Origin: Acuticoccus sp. I52.16.1 | GTDB lineage: Bacteria; Pseudomonadota; Alphaproteobacteria; Rhizobiales; Amorphaceae | Direction: 5' to 3' | NCBI RefSeq assembly: GCF_022865125.1 | Contig: NZ_CP094828.1 | Coordinates: forward strand, 3,837,219-3,901,218 | Length of the DNA: 64,000 nt | The notes under the pieces: generated by a model | Told to the model about the DNA's origin: nothing | What the model saw: only the letters and a program-made list of their open reading frames with translations | The model's database searches: none | Translations under genes and position numbers: made by a program | Part shown: one piece after another, positions 30,690 through 39,388 of the stretch | Layout: the number at the start of each line of letters is the position of its first letter | Numbering within the stretch: position 1 is the stretch's first letter

Positions 30690-31748
30690 TCAGGGCAGGG
30701 CGACGGCAACGAAGGCGCCGCGGAACAACGAGAGGACCGCGCGCAGGACGCCCTTCACGACGCGGAAGGCGACCAGCCCGACGACCCAGGCGACGAAACT
30801 GTAGAGAAAGCCGACGAGGAGGCGAAGGCCCCGCATGGTGACGCGGAAGGCGCGCAGGGTGAATTTGCCCGTCAGCTCCGCGACGGCGCGGCTGCGGCGG
30901 CCGAAGCGGCTGGTGAAGGTCGCGAGTTCGGTCGCGTCGTCGGTCGTCTTCACGTAGCGCATCAGGCGGACGGCCTCGGCCGGACCGGCATTGCCGGCCA
31001 TGGTCGAGACGGCGCCCAGCGTCGTCTTCAGCTCGGCGCGGGCGAGGCCTCGGGGGACGTCGTCCATCGCCCGGCGCGTGCGCACGACCACCGGGCCGGC
31101 GCTGGCGACGGCGGTGTCGGCCGGGCGGCCGGCGGCGCGGGCGAGCTTGACGAGGCGTGCCGCGAACGCGGTGGTGAGGTTGCCGGTGCGCTTGGCGACC
31201 TTCAGCACCGAGATCCCGGCCTTGAGGACGAGCGAGCCGCCGCCGGTCGCGAGGGTCACCCCCTCGGCCGCGAGGCCGACGGCGGCGAGTGTCAGCAGAA
31301 ACTGTGAGTAGTCCTCGCCCACGGCCGCCTTGCCGCCTTCGCGGATGATGTCGCGCACGTCGCCGACGACGGTGAGGTCGGAGACCACGGCGCCGGCGAG
31401 GCCCGCGGCGGAATCGGCATGGCCGGTGATGTAGGCGCCGGCGAAGTCGCCGGCGTTGCGCAGGACGGTCTGCACCGGGCTCTGCGCGTCGACGAGGGCG
31501 GCCGCGGTCTGAGGCGCGACGGGTTTGCCCAGCTCGTCCGCAAGCTCGGCGTACTGGACGGCGCCGGCGATGTCGTCCTCGGCGAGGGCGGCGCGCACCT
31601 TCTCGTCCAGCGTGTCGCCGGGGGTGGCGGCTTGCAGCTCGCGGCGGATCTCGCGTTCCTCGAAGCCGGTGTAGAGTCGAGGAGCGGCGAGCGCCAGGAA
31701 GGCGACAGTGCCGATCGACAAGACCGTGGCGGCGGGGATGATGCGCAT
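30690..31748 (-). CDS. Membrane protein of unknown function
   Basis: A 352-residue protein that I do not recognise. The N-terminus is a hydrophobic anchor (about residues 5-22). An acidic Ala-rich region follows (35-90), then a hydrophobic stretch (150-185), a basic segment (185-235), and two C-terminal hydrophobic helices (about 305-350) flanked by Arg and Lys. Coding is supported by unbroken alphaproteobacterial codon use. It lies 40 bases upstream of the tauE-like gene on the same strand and may be cotranscribed. The 359-bp spacer to the next gene shows no other feature I can support. Confidence 0.65.
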   Translation of the reverse strand: MRIIPAATVLSIGTVAFLALAAPRLYTGFEEREIRRELQAATPGDTLDEKVRAALAEDDIAGAVQYAELADELGKPVAPQTAAALVDAQSPVQTVLRNAGDFAGAYITGHADSAAGLAGAVVSDLTVVGDVRDIIREGGKAAVGEDYSQFLLTLAAVGLAAEGVTLATGGGSLVLKAGISVLKVAKRTGNLTTAFAARLVKLARAAGRPADTAVASAGPVVVRTRRAMDDVPRGLARAELKTTLGAVSTMAGNAGPAEAVRLMRYVKTTDDATELATFTSRFGRRSRAVAELTGKFTLRAFRVTMRGLRLLVGFLYSFVAWVVGLVAFRVVKGVLRAVLSLFRGAFVAVALP

Positions 31749-32107
31749 CGCTCGTCTGTTGTTGGTCGCAACTGGGTCAATGGTGGGGTCGGCGGTCCCG
31801 CTCGGGCACCGTCCGTTCAGCCTATCACACTCTCACCGCGGGGCGAGGGGGCTCGCCGCATTCAAGGCACCGCTGCGGGGCCTTGCCGCGGAGCCGCCCG
31901 CATCGCGCCGCGCCTCGCCGAAGCCTCCGGCGGGGCCGCCCGGCCCCTCGCGCATGCGGGCCGGGCGGTCCAATCCGTGCTCCCTACGCGAGACAGTTCG
32001 AGAGCTCGTGAAGCATTGCGGGTCCGATCTGAAAATATGCTGAACGAACTCGTTTGACGCTCCCCGGCGCGCGTGGCACTCGACGGCGTCATCAGGAGGG
32101 AGCGCAG

Positions 32108-33286
32108 ATGGGCGATCTATTGGCGGCTGTTCGGCCGGCAGCACAGCGGACGCCGATTTCGGGGATCATCCGCACGGCCAACTACGGACGCGCCAAGGGG
32201 CCGGACGTCATTCCGCTGTGGGCCGGCGAGGGCGACCTGCCGACCCCGCGGTTCATCGCCGAGGCCGCCGCCAAGGCCCTGTACGACGGCGAGACCTTCT
32301 ACACCCACTCGCGCGGCATCCCCGAGTTGCGCGAGGCGATCGCCGGCTATTACGAGGATCAGTTCGGCCGCCCGTTCGATCCGGATACCTTCTTCGTCAC
32401 CGGCTCGGGCATGCAGGCGATCCAGCTCTGCGTCGCGCTGACGGTGGGGCACGACGAGGAGATCCTCATCCCGACCCCGTCGTGGCCCAACGCGGCCGGC
32501 GCGTCGACGGTGATCGGCGCCAACCCGGTCGTCGTGCCGATGGACGAGGACGGGGGGCGCTGGGTGCTGACGGTTGAGGCGCTGGAGCGGGCGCTGACGC
32601 CGCGCACGCGGGCGATCTTCATCAACTCCCCCGCCAACCCCACCGGCTGGACGGCGACGCGCGAGGAGATGGAGGCGTTGCTCGCCTTCGCCCGCGCCAA
32701 CGAGCTCTGGATCATCGCCGACGAGATCTACTCCCGCTACATCTGGACCGGCGCCACCCGCGCGCCCTCCTTCCTCGACATCGCCGAGGCGGACGACCGC
32801 ATCCTGTGGGTCGGCACCTTCTCCAAGAACTGGGCGATGACGGGCTGGCGCATGGGGTGGATCCACGCCCCGCTGGCGCTGAAGCAGACGCTTGAGAACC
32901 TCATCCAGTATTCCACCTCGGGCGTCGCTCCGTTCATGCAGCGCGCGGGCATCGCCGCGATCAACGACGGCGAGTGGTTCGTCAAGTCGATGATCGAGCG
33001 GGCGCGGGAGGGGCGTGACATCGTCTCGGAGGCGCTCGGCGGGCGCAACCGTGTGGTGTATGCGCCGCCGGACGGGGCGCTCTATGCCTTCTTCAAGGTT
33101 GCAGGAATCGAATCGTCTCAGGAAGCGGCCTTCAAGTTGATCGACGAAGCAATGGTCGGGACGGCTCCGGGGACCGCTTTTGGGGAAAACGGGGAAGGAT
33201 ATGTTCGAGTGTGCTTTTTGCGCAGCAAGGACAGTCTGAGCACCGCGATGACCAGAATCGTCAATTATCTCGATAGCTTAGGGTGA
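32108..33286 (+). CDS. PLP-dependent aminotransferase, class I (aspartate-aminotransferase-like)
   Basis: A 392-residue fold-type I aminotransferase. The PLP lysine is in GTFSKNWAMTGWRMGW (about residue 242), with NSPANPTGW near 178 and ADEIYSRYIW near 208. It transfers amino groups between amino and keto acids; the preferred substrate is uncertain. ATG 32108 was chosen because AGGAGGG lies 7 bases upstream. The last 60 codons (33100-33286) are AT-richer with different codon choice. Confidence 0.9.
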   Translation: MGDLLAAVRPAAQRTPISGIIRTANYGRAKGPDVIPLWAGEGDLPTPRFIAEAAAKALYDGETFYTHSRGIPELREAIAGYYEDQFGRPFDPDTFFVTGSGMQAIQLCVALTVGHDEEILIPTPSWPNAAGASTVIGANPVVVPMDEDGGRWVLTVEALERALTPRTRAIFINSPANPTGWTATREEMEALLAFARANELWIIADEIYSRYIWTGATRAPSFLDIAEADDRILWVGTFSKNWAMTGWRMGWIHAPLALKQTLENLIQYSTSGVAPFMQRAGIAAINDGEWFVKSMIERAREGRDIVSEALGGRNRVVYAPPDGALYAFFKVAGIESSQEAAFKLIDEAMVGTAPGTAFGENGEGYVRVCFLRSKDSLSTAMTRIVNYLDSLG

Positions 33287-33429
33287 CCAAAGAGGGCACA
33301 TTTCGGCCATAATTCGAGAAATCTTGCTGCAAGGCTTGCGCGAGGCTTGCCGCAACCGTCGAGTGTGTATTCTCGGTTATCCCCGTACGGCAGGAATTGT
33401 GCGACAGTGGTGTCGCTCCTCCCTCAACT

Positions 33430-33459
33430 GGGGTTCGGCCACTGGTCGGACCCCTTTTT
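33430..33459 (+). terminator. Intrinsic terminator before rnpB
   Basis: An 11-bp stem with two G-T wobbles (33430-33440 with 33444-33454), a 3-nt loop and a run of five T (33455-33459) make a classical Rho-independent terminator. It isolates the aminotransferase transcript from rnpB. Confidence 0.8.
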
Positions 33460-33507
33460 CCTTTCCGTTTTTCCGTTCCGTGGTGGCGATTGATCGCCCG
33501 CGGCGCA

Positions 33508-33536
33508 TTGCGTTCGCGCGGCGGGCGGGTCATATC
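33508..33536 (+). promoter_or_regulatory. Candidate promoter of rnpB
   Basis: TTGCGT (33508-33513), a 17-base spacer and CATATC (33531-33536) precede the predicted 5' end of the RNA at about 33543 by 7 bases, the right distance for a housekeeping sigma factor. Confidence 0.45.
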
Positions 33537-33542
33537 CCCCCG

Positions 33543-33918
33543 GCCAGCCGGTCGGACGGCCGCTCCGACAAGGTCGAAAGGCCGTCGGGGAGGAAAGTCC
33601 GGGCTCCACGGAAACACGGCGCCGGGTAACGCCCGGCGGGGGTGACCCCAGGGAAAGTGCCACAGAAATCAGACCGCCGGCGGGTTCGCCCGCCGGTAAG
33701 GGTGAAACGGTGGGGTAAGAGCCCACCGCGGAGGCGGCAACGTCTCCGGCACGGCAAACCCCGCCGGGAGCAAGACCGCATAGGGGTGGTGGCGCGTTTC
33801 CGGCCATAACCACCCGGGTGGGTCGCAGGAGGCGTCCGGCAACGGGCGTCCCAGATGAATGGTCGTCACGTGAGGGTTCGCCCTCGCCATACAGAACCCG
33901 GCTTACAGACCGGCTGGC
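33543..33918 (+). ncRNA. rnpB: RNase P RNA, bacterial class A
   Basis: About 376 nt. The conserved core is complete: GAGGAAAGTCCGGGCTCC (P4 5' region and neighbours) at 33590, ACAGAAATCAGACCG, GGTAAGAGCCCACCGC, CAGATGAATGG and ACAGAACCCGGCTTACAGACC. The P1 helix pairs CCAGCCGGTC (33544-33553) with GACCGGCTGG (33908-33917). This is the catalytic RNA that matures tRNA 5' ends. Location directly before mraZ is typical of alphaproteobacteria. Several open frames cross this region and are not genes. Confidence 0.96.
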
Positions 33919-33951
33919 AAACCTCTCCTCGTTAACTCTGATCGGGCCGCC

Positions 33952-33985
33952 GCGCCCGGCGCGCGGTCGCGTCGCCGCGCCGGGC
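33952..33985 (+). terminator. Hairpin downstream of rnpB
   Basis: A perfect 11-bp inverted repeat (CGCCCGGCGCG and its complement) with a 12-nt loop begins about 34 bases after the RNase P RNA. There is no T-run. It may terminate rnpB or hold its 3' end. Confidence 0.45.
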
Positions 33986-34036
33986 GAGGGCGGACGCGCG
34001 GCCGCGTCGCCGCGCGCCGGTGGCCGGTGCCGCGCA

Positions 34037-34095
34037 TGGGAGGGCATGGGGCCGCGGCTGGGATCGCGTGGGCCTGCGGCATGGGATGGTTTGGG
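34037..34095 (+). repeat. Three TGGGA-N5-TGGG pairs between rnpB and mraZ
   Basis: TGGG occurs at 34037, 34047, 34059, 34069, 34082 and 34092. That is three pairs, each with 10-bp spacing, and each pair has the form TGGGA-N5-TGGG followed by G or C and C. The pair starts are 22 and 23 bp apart. The unit is the same as in the mraZ promoter boxes but on the opposite strand. The rest of 33986-34345 shows no gene I can support. Confidence 0.6.
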
Positions 34096-34345
34096 CCGGT
34101 CCCCCCTTTTCGACCCCGCCCACGCGCCCTGCACCTGCGATTATCTGACACGCGACCGCGCACAAGCAGTCGGCGTCGCACCCGCCAGGACGCACGTGGG
34201 GTCGTTCGGGATGGCGAATCGGATGGCTCCGAAGGGGCGTTGGGGCTTGAAAATGCCGCAGAATGTGCGGATATTTCTCACCGTTGCAGGATCGTCACAC
34301 CTGGCCCAGGTCGTTCGAATGCGACCGGTTTGGTAAATCGTTTCG

Positions 34346-34385
34346 TTGACGCCCATGGGAGCCCATGGTATCCCAAATCATCCCG
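34346..34385 (+). promoter_or_regulatory. mraZ (dcw) promoter overlapped by MraZ boxes
   Basis: A sigma-70-type promoter TTGACG (34346-34351), 17-base spacer, TATCCC (34369-34374) fits. Overlapping it, CCCA at 34352, 34362 and 34372 and CCCG at 34382 are spaced exactly 10 bp. On the minus strand this reads as TGGGN repeats with 5-base gaps, the binding layout described for E. coli MraZ. Autorepression of the dcw operon by MraZ is therefore likely. Confidence 0.75.
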
Positions 34386-34445
34386 TCACGGAGCGGTGCG
34401 GGAAACCTGACGGGCGGTGACAAGGCCGCCAGCGTAGGAGCTGGG

Positions 34446-34979
34446 GTGGCCGGGTTCGTCTCGAACTTCACGAACAAGCTCGACGCAAAAGGGCGCGTAT
34501 CCATACCCGCGCCCTTTCGATCGGCCTTGGCGAAGGACGGGTACGACGGCCTCTACTGCTACCGTTCCTTCACCGCTCCCACAGTCGATGCGGGAGGGTT
34601 TCAATTGCTGAACGTTCTCGAGTCTCGACTGGCAGACTTCGATCCCATGACCGAAGAGCACGAAGCCTTGGCGATGACCTTCTACGGGGCCTCCGAGCAG
34701 CTCCGGATCGACAGTGAAGGCCGCGTCGTCTTCACCGATACGATCCGCAAGCACGCCGGCATCGACAAGGAAGTCGTGTTCGTCGGCATGAACTACAAGT
34801 TCCAGATCTGGACGCCCGAGAAGTACGAAGAGCACCGCCAGGCCTCGCAGGCCCGTGCCCTCGAAGTGATGCGTCAGGCGGGCAGCCGTGGCCGCGCCCG
34901 CGCCGCCGGCGGCGGCGGGCTCAGCCTCGCGGAGATGATGGGGCAGCGCCCCCCCGGCCCGGAGAGCCCGGACCGATGA
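34446..34979 (+). CDS. mraZ: Transcriptional regulator MraZ
   Basis: A 177-residue protein with two SpoVT/AbrB-like domains. The first starts FVSNFTNKLDAKGRVSIPAPFR; the second includes LRIDSEGRVVF. A basic Gly/Arg-rich tail follows. It forms ring-shaped oligomers, binds DNA near its own promoter and also affects the neighbouring RsmH. GTG 34446 was chosen for AGGAG 5 bases upstream and because the family starts here; the upstream ATG at 34365 lies inside the promoter repeats. Confidence 0.94.
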   Translation: MAGFVSNFTNKLDAKGRVSIPAPFRSALAKDGYDGLYCYRSFTAPTVDAGGFQLLNVLESRLADFDPMTEEHEALAMTFYGASEQLRIDSEGRVVFTDTIRKHAGIDKEVVFVGMNYKFQIWTPEKYEEHRQASQARALEVMRQAGSRGRARAAGGGGLSLAEMMGQRPPGPESPDR

Positions 34980-35953
34980 CGGCGGATCGGGAGAGCGCCC
35001 CATCCGCGCACATCCCCGTCATGCTCGCCGAAGTGATGGCCGAACTCGCCCCCAAGCCGGGCGAGCGCATCGTCGACGCAACGTTCGGCGGCGGCGGCTA
35101 CACGCGTGCCATCCTGGGGGCCGGCGCCCAGGTGATCGGCATCGACCGCGATCCGGACGCCGTCGCCAGAGGCCGGGCCATCACCGAGCCGGGCTTCACC
35201 ATGGTCGAAGGCACCTTCGGCGCGATGGACACGCACCTCGCCGCCCTCGGTCTCGAGACGGTGGACGGCGTGGTGCTCGACGTCGGCGTCTCGTCGTTCC
35301 AGCTCGACCAGGCCGAACGCGGCTTCTCCTTCCGCTTCGACGGCCCGCTCGACATGCGTATGGGCGCAGACGGGCCGACGGCGGCGGACATCTGCAACCG
35401 GGCCGACGTGTCGGACCTCGCCCACCTCCTGCGCACCTTCGGCGAGGAGCGGCACGCCGGCCGCGTCGCCCGCGCGATCGTCGCCGCCCGCCCGCTGGCG
35501 AGCACGGCCGAACTCGCCGCGGTGTGCGAGCGGGCGCTCAAGCCCGGCCCCGGCATCCACCCCGCCACGCGCACCTTCCAGGCGCTGCGGATCGCGGTGA
35601 ACGACGAGCTGAACGAACTCGCCCGCGGCCTCGCCGCCGCCGAACGCATCCTGTCCAACGGCGGCCGCCTCGTCGTCGTCGCCTTCCACTCGCTGGAGGA
35701 CCGCATCGTGAAGCGCTTCCTCGCCGAACGCGCCGGCGCCGGCGGCGGCTCGCGCCACATGCCGGTCGTCTCCGGTCCCGCGGCGAGCTTCGCGCCGTCG
35801 GCCAAGCGGGCGTTGTCGGCCGGCGAGGCGGAGGCCGCCCGCAATCCGCGCGCCCGCTCGGCCAAGCTGCGTGCCGCCACGCGCACCGACGCGCCGGCCC
35901 TCCCACTCGACCTCACCGCCCTCGTTCCGAACGTTCGGCTGAAAGGGATCTGA
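34976..35953 (+). CDS. rsmH: 16S rRNA (cytosine1402-N4)-methyltransferase
   Basis: A 325-residue SAM-dependent enzyme. IPVMLAEVMAEL, the SAM loop VDATFGGGGYTRAIL, GVVLDVGVSSFQLDQAERGFSF split across two motifs, and the C-terminal VVVAFHSLEDRIVKRF are characteristic. It methylates C1402 of 16S rRNA with RsmI. It overlaps mraZ by ATGA. Confidence 0.96.
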   Translation: MTADRESAPSAHIPVMLAEVMAELAPKPGERIVDATFGGGGYTRAILGAGAQVIGIDRDPDAVARGRAITEPGFTMVEGTFGAMDTHLAALGLETVDGVVLDVGVSSFQLDQAERGFSFRFDGPLDMRMGADGPTAADICNRADVSDLAHLLRTFGEERHAGRVARAIVAARPLASTAELAAVCERALKPGPGIHPATRTFQALRIAVNDELNELARGLAAAERILSNGGRLVVVAFHSLEDRIVKRFLAERAGAGGGSRHMPVVSGPAASFAPSAKRALSAGEAEAARNPRARSAKLRAATRTDAPALPLDLTALVPNVRLKGI

Positions 35954-36282
35954 TGATGAAGCGCCCGGTCCGCTTCGCGGCCCTCGTCCTCGCCATCTCG
36001 ACCGCGACCGTCAGCGCGGCCGCCGTCTTCGTGATGAAGAAGGAGGCAGAGCGCGATGCGTTCGCAATCCGTGAACTGAATCGAAAGATTGCCGCCGAGC
36101 AGCAGAGAATCAGCGAACTTAGGGCCGAGTGGGGCGCACTCGACAATCCGCAGCGCCTGCAGGCCCTGGTCGACCGGCACGCAGACGTCCTGCGGCTGAA
36201 GCCGATCGAGGGCAAGCAGATCGCCACGGTGCGCGACGTCGCCGCGGCCATTCGCGAGAACAGGAAGGGGGGCGAGGAATGA
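35953..36282 (+). CDS. ftsL: Cell division protein FtsL
   Basis: A 109-residue bitopic membrane protein. A short basic N-terminus, one transmembrane helix (about residues 8-27) and a periplasmic coiled coil (about 28-65) with ELRAEWGALDNPQRLQALV are typical of alphaproteobacterial FtsL. It forms the FtsQLB complex that activates FtsWI. ATG 35953 shares a base with the rsmH stop; ATG 35956 is the alternative. Position between rsmH and ftsI supports the call. Confidence 0.88.
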   Translation: MMKRPVRFAALVLAISTATVSAAAVFVMKKEAERDAFAIRELNRKIAAEQQRISELRAEWGALDNPQRLQALVDRHADVLRLKPIEGKQIATVRDVAAAIRENRKGGEE

Positions 36283-37955
36283 GGCGCAGTTCAGTTCGCA
36301 ACGACGGGTCCCGCGGGCGCATCGCGCTCCTCCTCCTGGGTTGCGTCGCGATCCTCGGCGTCATCTCGGCGCGCCTCGTCACGCTGGCGTCGGCCCCCGC
36401 CGTCGCCGCCTCGCTCTACGCCGCCTCGCCGCAGGACGATGTCCAGGCCGCCCGGCCCGACATCGTCGACCGCAACGGCGAAGTGCTGGCGACCGACCTC
36501 GCCACCGCGTCGCTCTACGCCGAGCCGCGCAACATCACCGACGTCGACGAGGCGGTGGACCTGCTGACGCGCGAGATCCCGGAGCTGAACGCCGACAAGC
36601 TGCGCGAAGAGCTGTCGACCGATCGCGGCTTCATCTGGTTGCAGCGCGAGGTTTCCGGCCGCAAGCGCGAGGCGGTGCACAACCTGGGCATCCCCGGCAT
36701 CGGTTTCCTGACCGAGACGAAACGCTTTTATCCCGGCGGCTCGACGGTGGGCCACATCGTCGGCCACACCAACATCGACAATGCCGGCATCGCGGGTATG
36801 GAGAAGACGATCGACGGCGGCGGCCTTTCGGCGTTGCAGCTGACGGGTCTCGCGCGCAAGGGGCGGGACCTGGCGCCGGTGCGGCTCTCGGTGGACCTTC
36901 GCGTGCAGCATGCGGTGCGGGACGAGCTGTCGCGCGCCATCGAGCGCTACCAGGCGCTGGCGGCCATCGGGATCATCCTCGACGCCAAGACGATGGAAGT
37001 CGTCGCGATGACCTCGCTGCCGGACTACGACCCCAACGACCCCGCCCAGGCGCTGGAGGAGGTGCGGATGAACCGCGCCATGGCCGGCGTCTACGAGATG
37101 GGCTCGGTGTTCAAGACCTTCACCCTGGCGATGGGCCTCGATTCGGGCATCATCACCCCGTCGAGCCGGATCGACGCGCGCGGCAAGCTCCAGATCGGCA
37201 AGTACGCCATCGGCGACTTCCACGGCAAGAACCGCGTGCTGACGGCGGCGGAGGTGTTCCAATACTCCTCCAACATCGGCTCCTCGCGCATCGCGCTGAT
37301 GCTCGGGCCGGAGCGGCAGAAGGCCTACTTCAAGTCCTTCGGCTTCCTCGACCGGCTGGAGTCGGAGCTACCGGAGGCGGCGATGCCGCTGGTGCCCTCG
37401 TCCTGGCCCAAGATCACCCAGGCGACGACCTCGTTCGGTCACGGCATCTCGGTGACGCCGATGCACACCGCGGTCGCCGCCGCGGCGATGATCAACGGCG
37501 GCATCTACGCGCCGCCGACCTTCTACCCGCGCTCCGAGGCGGAAACGATGCGCATCGGCCGCCGGGTGATCTCGCCGCAGGCCTCGCAGCAGATGCGCGC
37601 GCTCTTCAAGCTGAACGGCGAGGAAGGGTCGGGCCGCAGCGCGCTGGTGCCCGGCTACAGCGTCGGCGGCAAGACCGGCACGGCCGAGAAGGCCTCCAAG
37701 GGCGGCTACAACAAGAACAAGCGCTTCAACTCCTACCTCGCCGCCTTCCCGATCGACGACCCGCAGTACGTGGTCCTGGTCGTGCTCGACGAGCCGAAGC
37801 CGGAAGAGGGCAAGCACTACGCGACCGCCGGCTGGAACGCCGCGCCGACGGTGGCCAACGTCATCTCGCGCGTCGGCCCGATGCTGCACGTCGAGCCGCG
37901 CTTCCCCGAGAACGAGGCGGTCGAGCGCGCCATCACCGTCGCCTACCAGGAGTAG
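36279..37955 (+). CDS. ftsI: Septal peptidoglycan transpeptidase FtsI (PBP3)
   Basis: A 558-residue class B penicillin-binding protein. It has one N-terminal transmembrane helix (about 14-33), a pedestal domain and a transpeptidase domain. The active-site motifs are S276-V-F-K279, S330-S-N332 and K465-T-G-T468. It cross-links septal peptidoglycan with FtsW. ATG 36279 overlaps the ftsL stop by ATGA. Confidence 0.97.
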   Translation: MRRSSVRNDGSRGRIALLLLGCVAILGVISARLVTLASAPAVAASLYAASPQDDVQAARPDIVDRNGEVLATDLATASLYAEPRNITDVDEAVDLLTREIPELNADKLREELSTDRGFIWLQREVSGRKREAVHNLGIPGIGFLTETKRFYPGGSTVGHIVGHTNIDNAGIAGMEKTIDGGGLSALQLTGLARKGRDLAPVRLSVDLRVQHAVRDELSRAIERYQALAAIGIILDAKTMEVVAMTSLPDYDPNDPAQALEEVRMNRAMAGVYEMGSVFKTFTLAMGLDSGIITPSSRIDARGKLQIGKYAIGDFHGKNRVLTAAEVFQYSSNIGSSRIALMLGPERQKAYFKSFGFLDRLESELPEAAMPLVPSSWPKITQATTSFGHGISVTPMHTAVAAAAMINGGIYAPPTFYPRSEAETMRIGRRVISPQASQQMRALFKLNGEEGSGRSALVPGYSVGGKTGTAEKASKGGYNKNKRFNSYLAAFPIDDPQYVVLVVLDEPKPEEGKHYATAGWNAAPTVANVISRVGPMLHVEPRFPENEAVERAITVAYQE

Positions 37956-37960
37956 ATGCC

Positions 37961-39388
37961 ATGCGGCTCGGCGACCTCGCGCCGGACCTGATCGGAGCCG
38001 ACCCCGCGCTCGACATCGTCGGCGTGACGGCGGATTCGCGCCGCGTCGGCCCCGGCGTGCTGTTCGCGGCGCTCAAGGGCGCACGGCTCGACGGGACGGC
38101 CTTCATCGCCGATGCGGTCGCGGCGGGGGCGGTCGCCGTTCTGGTCGCGGCGGAGGCCGAGGTGCCGGCCGGGGCGGCCGGCGACGTGCCGGTGCTGCGC
38201 GATGCCGATCCGCGCCGCCGTTTGGCGGTGATGGCCGCGACCCTGGCGGGGCCGCAGCCGGACGTCGTCGTCGCCGTCACGGGTACGGCGGGCAAGACCT
38301 CGGTCGCCGAGTTCACACGGCAGATCTTCGCTCGCGCGGGCCACAAGGCGGTCTCCATCGGCACGATCGGAATTCGCGGCGCGGTGGACGTGCCGGGAGG
38401 GTTGACCACGCCCGATCCGGTCGCGCTCGCCGGCCGCCTCGCCGCGCTGGCGCACGACGGGGTGACGCACGTCGCGCTGGAGGCCTCGAGCCACGGCATC
38501 GACCAGCGCCGGCTCGACGGGGCGCGGCTGACCGCGTCCGCCTTCACCAACATCGGCCGCGACCATCTCGACTATCACGCCACGCCCGAGGCCTACCTCG
38601 CGGCCAAGCTGCGCCTGTTCGAGACGCTGCAGCCCGACGCCACCATGACCGTCGTCAACCCGGACGCGCCGGGGGCGGACGCGGTGCTCGCCGTCGCGGC
38701 CGAAGCGTACACGGTGGGTCGACACGGGTCCGGCCTCACACTGGTGACGGCGACGCGCACCGGGACGGGGGCGCACCTCGTCCTCCAGGGCATGGCGCGG
38801 CACGAGGTCGACCTGCCGCTGATCGGCGAGTTCCAGATCGACAACGCGCTGGTCGCGGCGGGCCTCGCCATCGTCTCCGGCGTGCCGGAGGCCGAGGCGG
38901 TGGCGGCGCTGGCGCACCTGAAGGGCGCGCCGGGGCGGCTGGAACTCGTCGGCCGTGCCAACGGGGCGCCGGTCTTCGTCGACTACGCCCACAAGCCTGA
39001 CGCAATCACCGCCGCGCTCACCGCGCTACGTTCGGATGTGTCGGGCAGACTTGTCATTGTCGTCGGAGCGGGCGGGGACCGTGACCCCGGAAAGCGACCC
39101 CTGATGGGGAAGGCGGCGGCGGCGATCGCCGACGTCGTGATCGTGACCGACGACAATCCCCGGAGCGAGGATCCCGCCGCCATTCGTGCGGCGGTCCGCT
39201 CCGGGGTGCCCGATGCGATCGAGATCGCGGACCGGGGCGAGGCGATCGCCGCGGCAGTGGCGATGCTCGGCGAAGGCGACGCCCTCGTGGTGGCCGGCAA
39301 GGGCCACGAGCAGGGACAATATGTCGGCGATCGGGTGATCCCGTTCAGCGACCATTCCGCCGTCAGGGCGGCTATAGCGGCGCTATGA
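37961..39388 (+). CDS. murE: UDP-MurNAc-tripeptide synthetase (meso-DAP adding)
   Basis: A 475-residue Mur ligase that adds meso-diaminopimelate. The P-loop is VTGTAGKTSVAEF (about residue 107), EASSHGIDQRRL follows, and the DDNPRSED motif specifies meso-DAP over lysine. VDYAHKPDA is in the C-terminal domain. It fits the upstream dapB and DapC-like genes, which supply DAP. It starts 5 bases after the ftsI stop. Confidence 0.96.
   Translation: MRLGDLAPDLIGADPALDIVGVTADSRRVGPGVLFAALKGARLDGTAFIADAVAAGAVAVLVAAEAEVPAGAAGDVPVLRDADPRRRLAVMAATLAGPQPDVVVAVTGTAGKTSVAEFTRQIFARAGHKAVSIGTIGIRGAVDVPGGLTTPDPVALAGRLAALAHDGVTHVALEASSHGIDQRRLDGARLTASAFTNIGRDHLDYHATPEAYLAAKLRLFETLQPDATMTVVNPDAPGADAVLAVAAEAYTVGRHGSGLTLVTATRTGTGAHLVLQGMARHEVDLPLIGEFQIDNALVAAGLAIVSGVPEAEAVAALAHLKGAPGRLELVGRANGAPVFVDYAHKPDAITAALTALRSDVSGRLVIVVGAGGDRDPGKRPLMGKAAAAIADVVIVTDDNPRSEDPAAIRAAVRSGVPDAIEIADRGEAIAAAVAMLGEGDALVVAGKGHEQGQYVGDRVIPFSDHSAVRAAIAAL

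Noticed and set aside
33424-34410. Several open frames across rnpB and the spacer before mraZ
   Set aside because: They cross the conserved RNase P RNA core or the repeat cluster and show no protein family.
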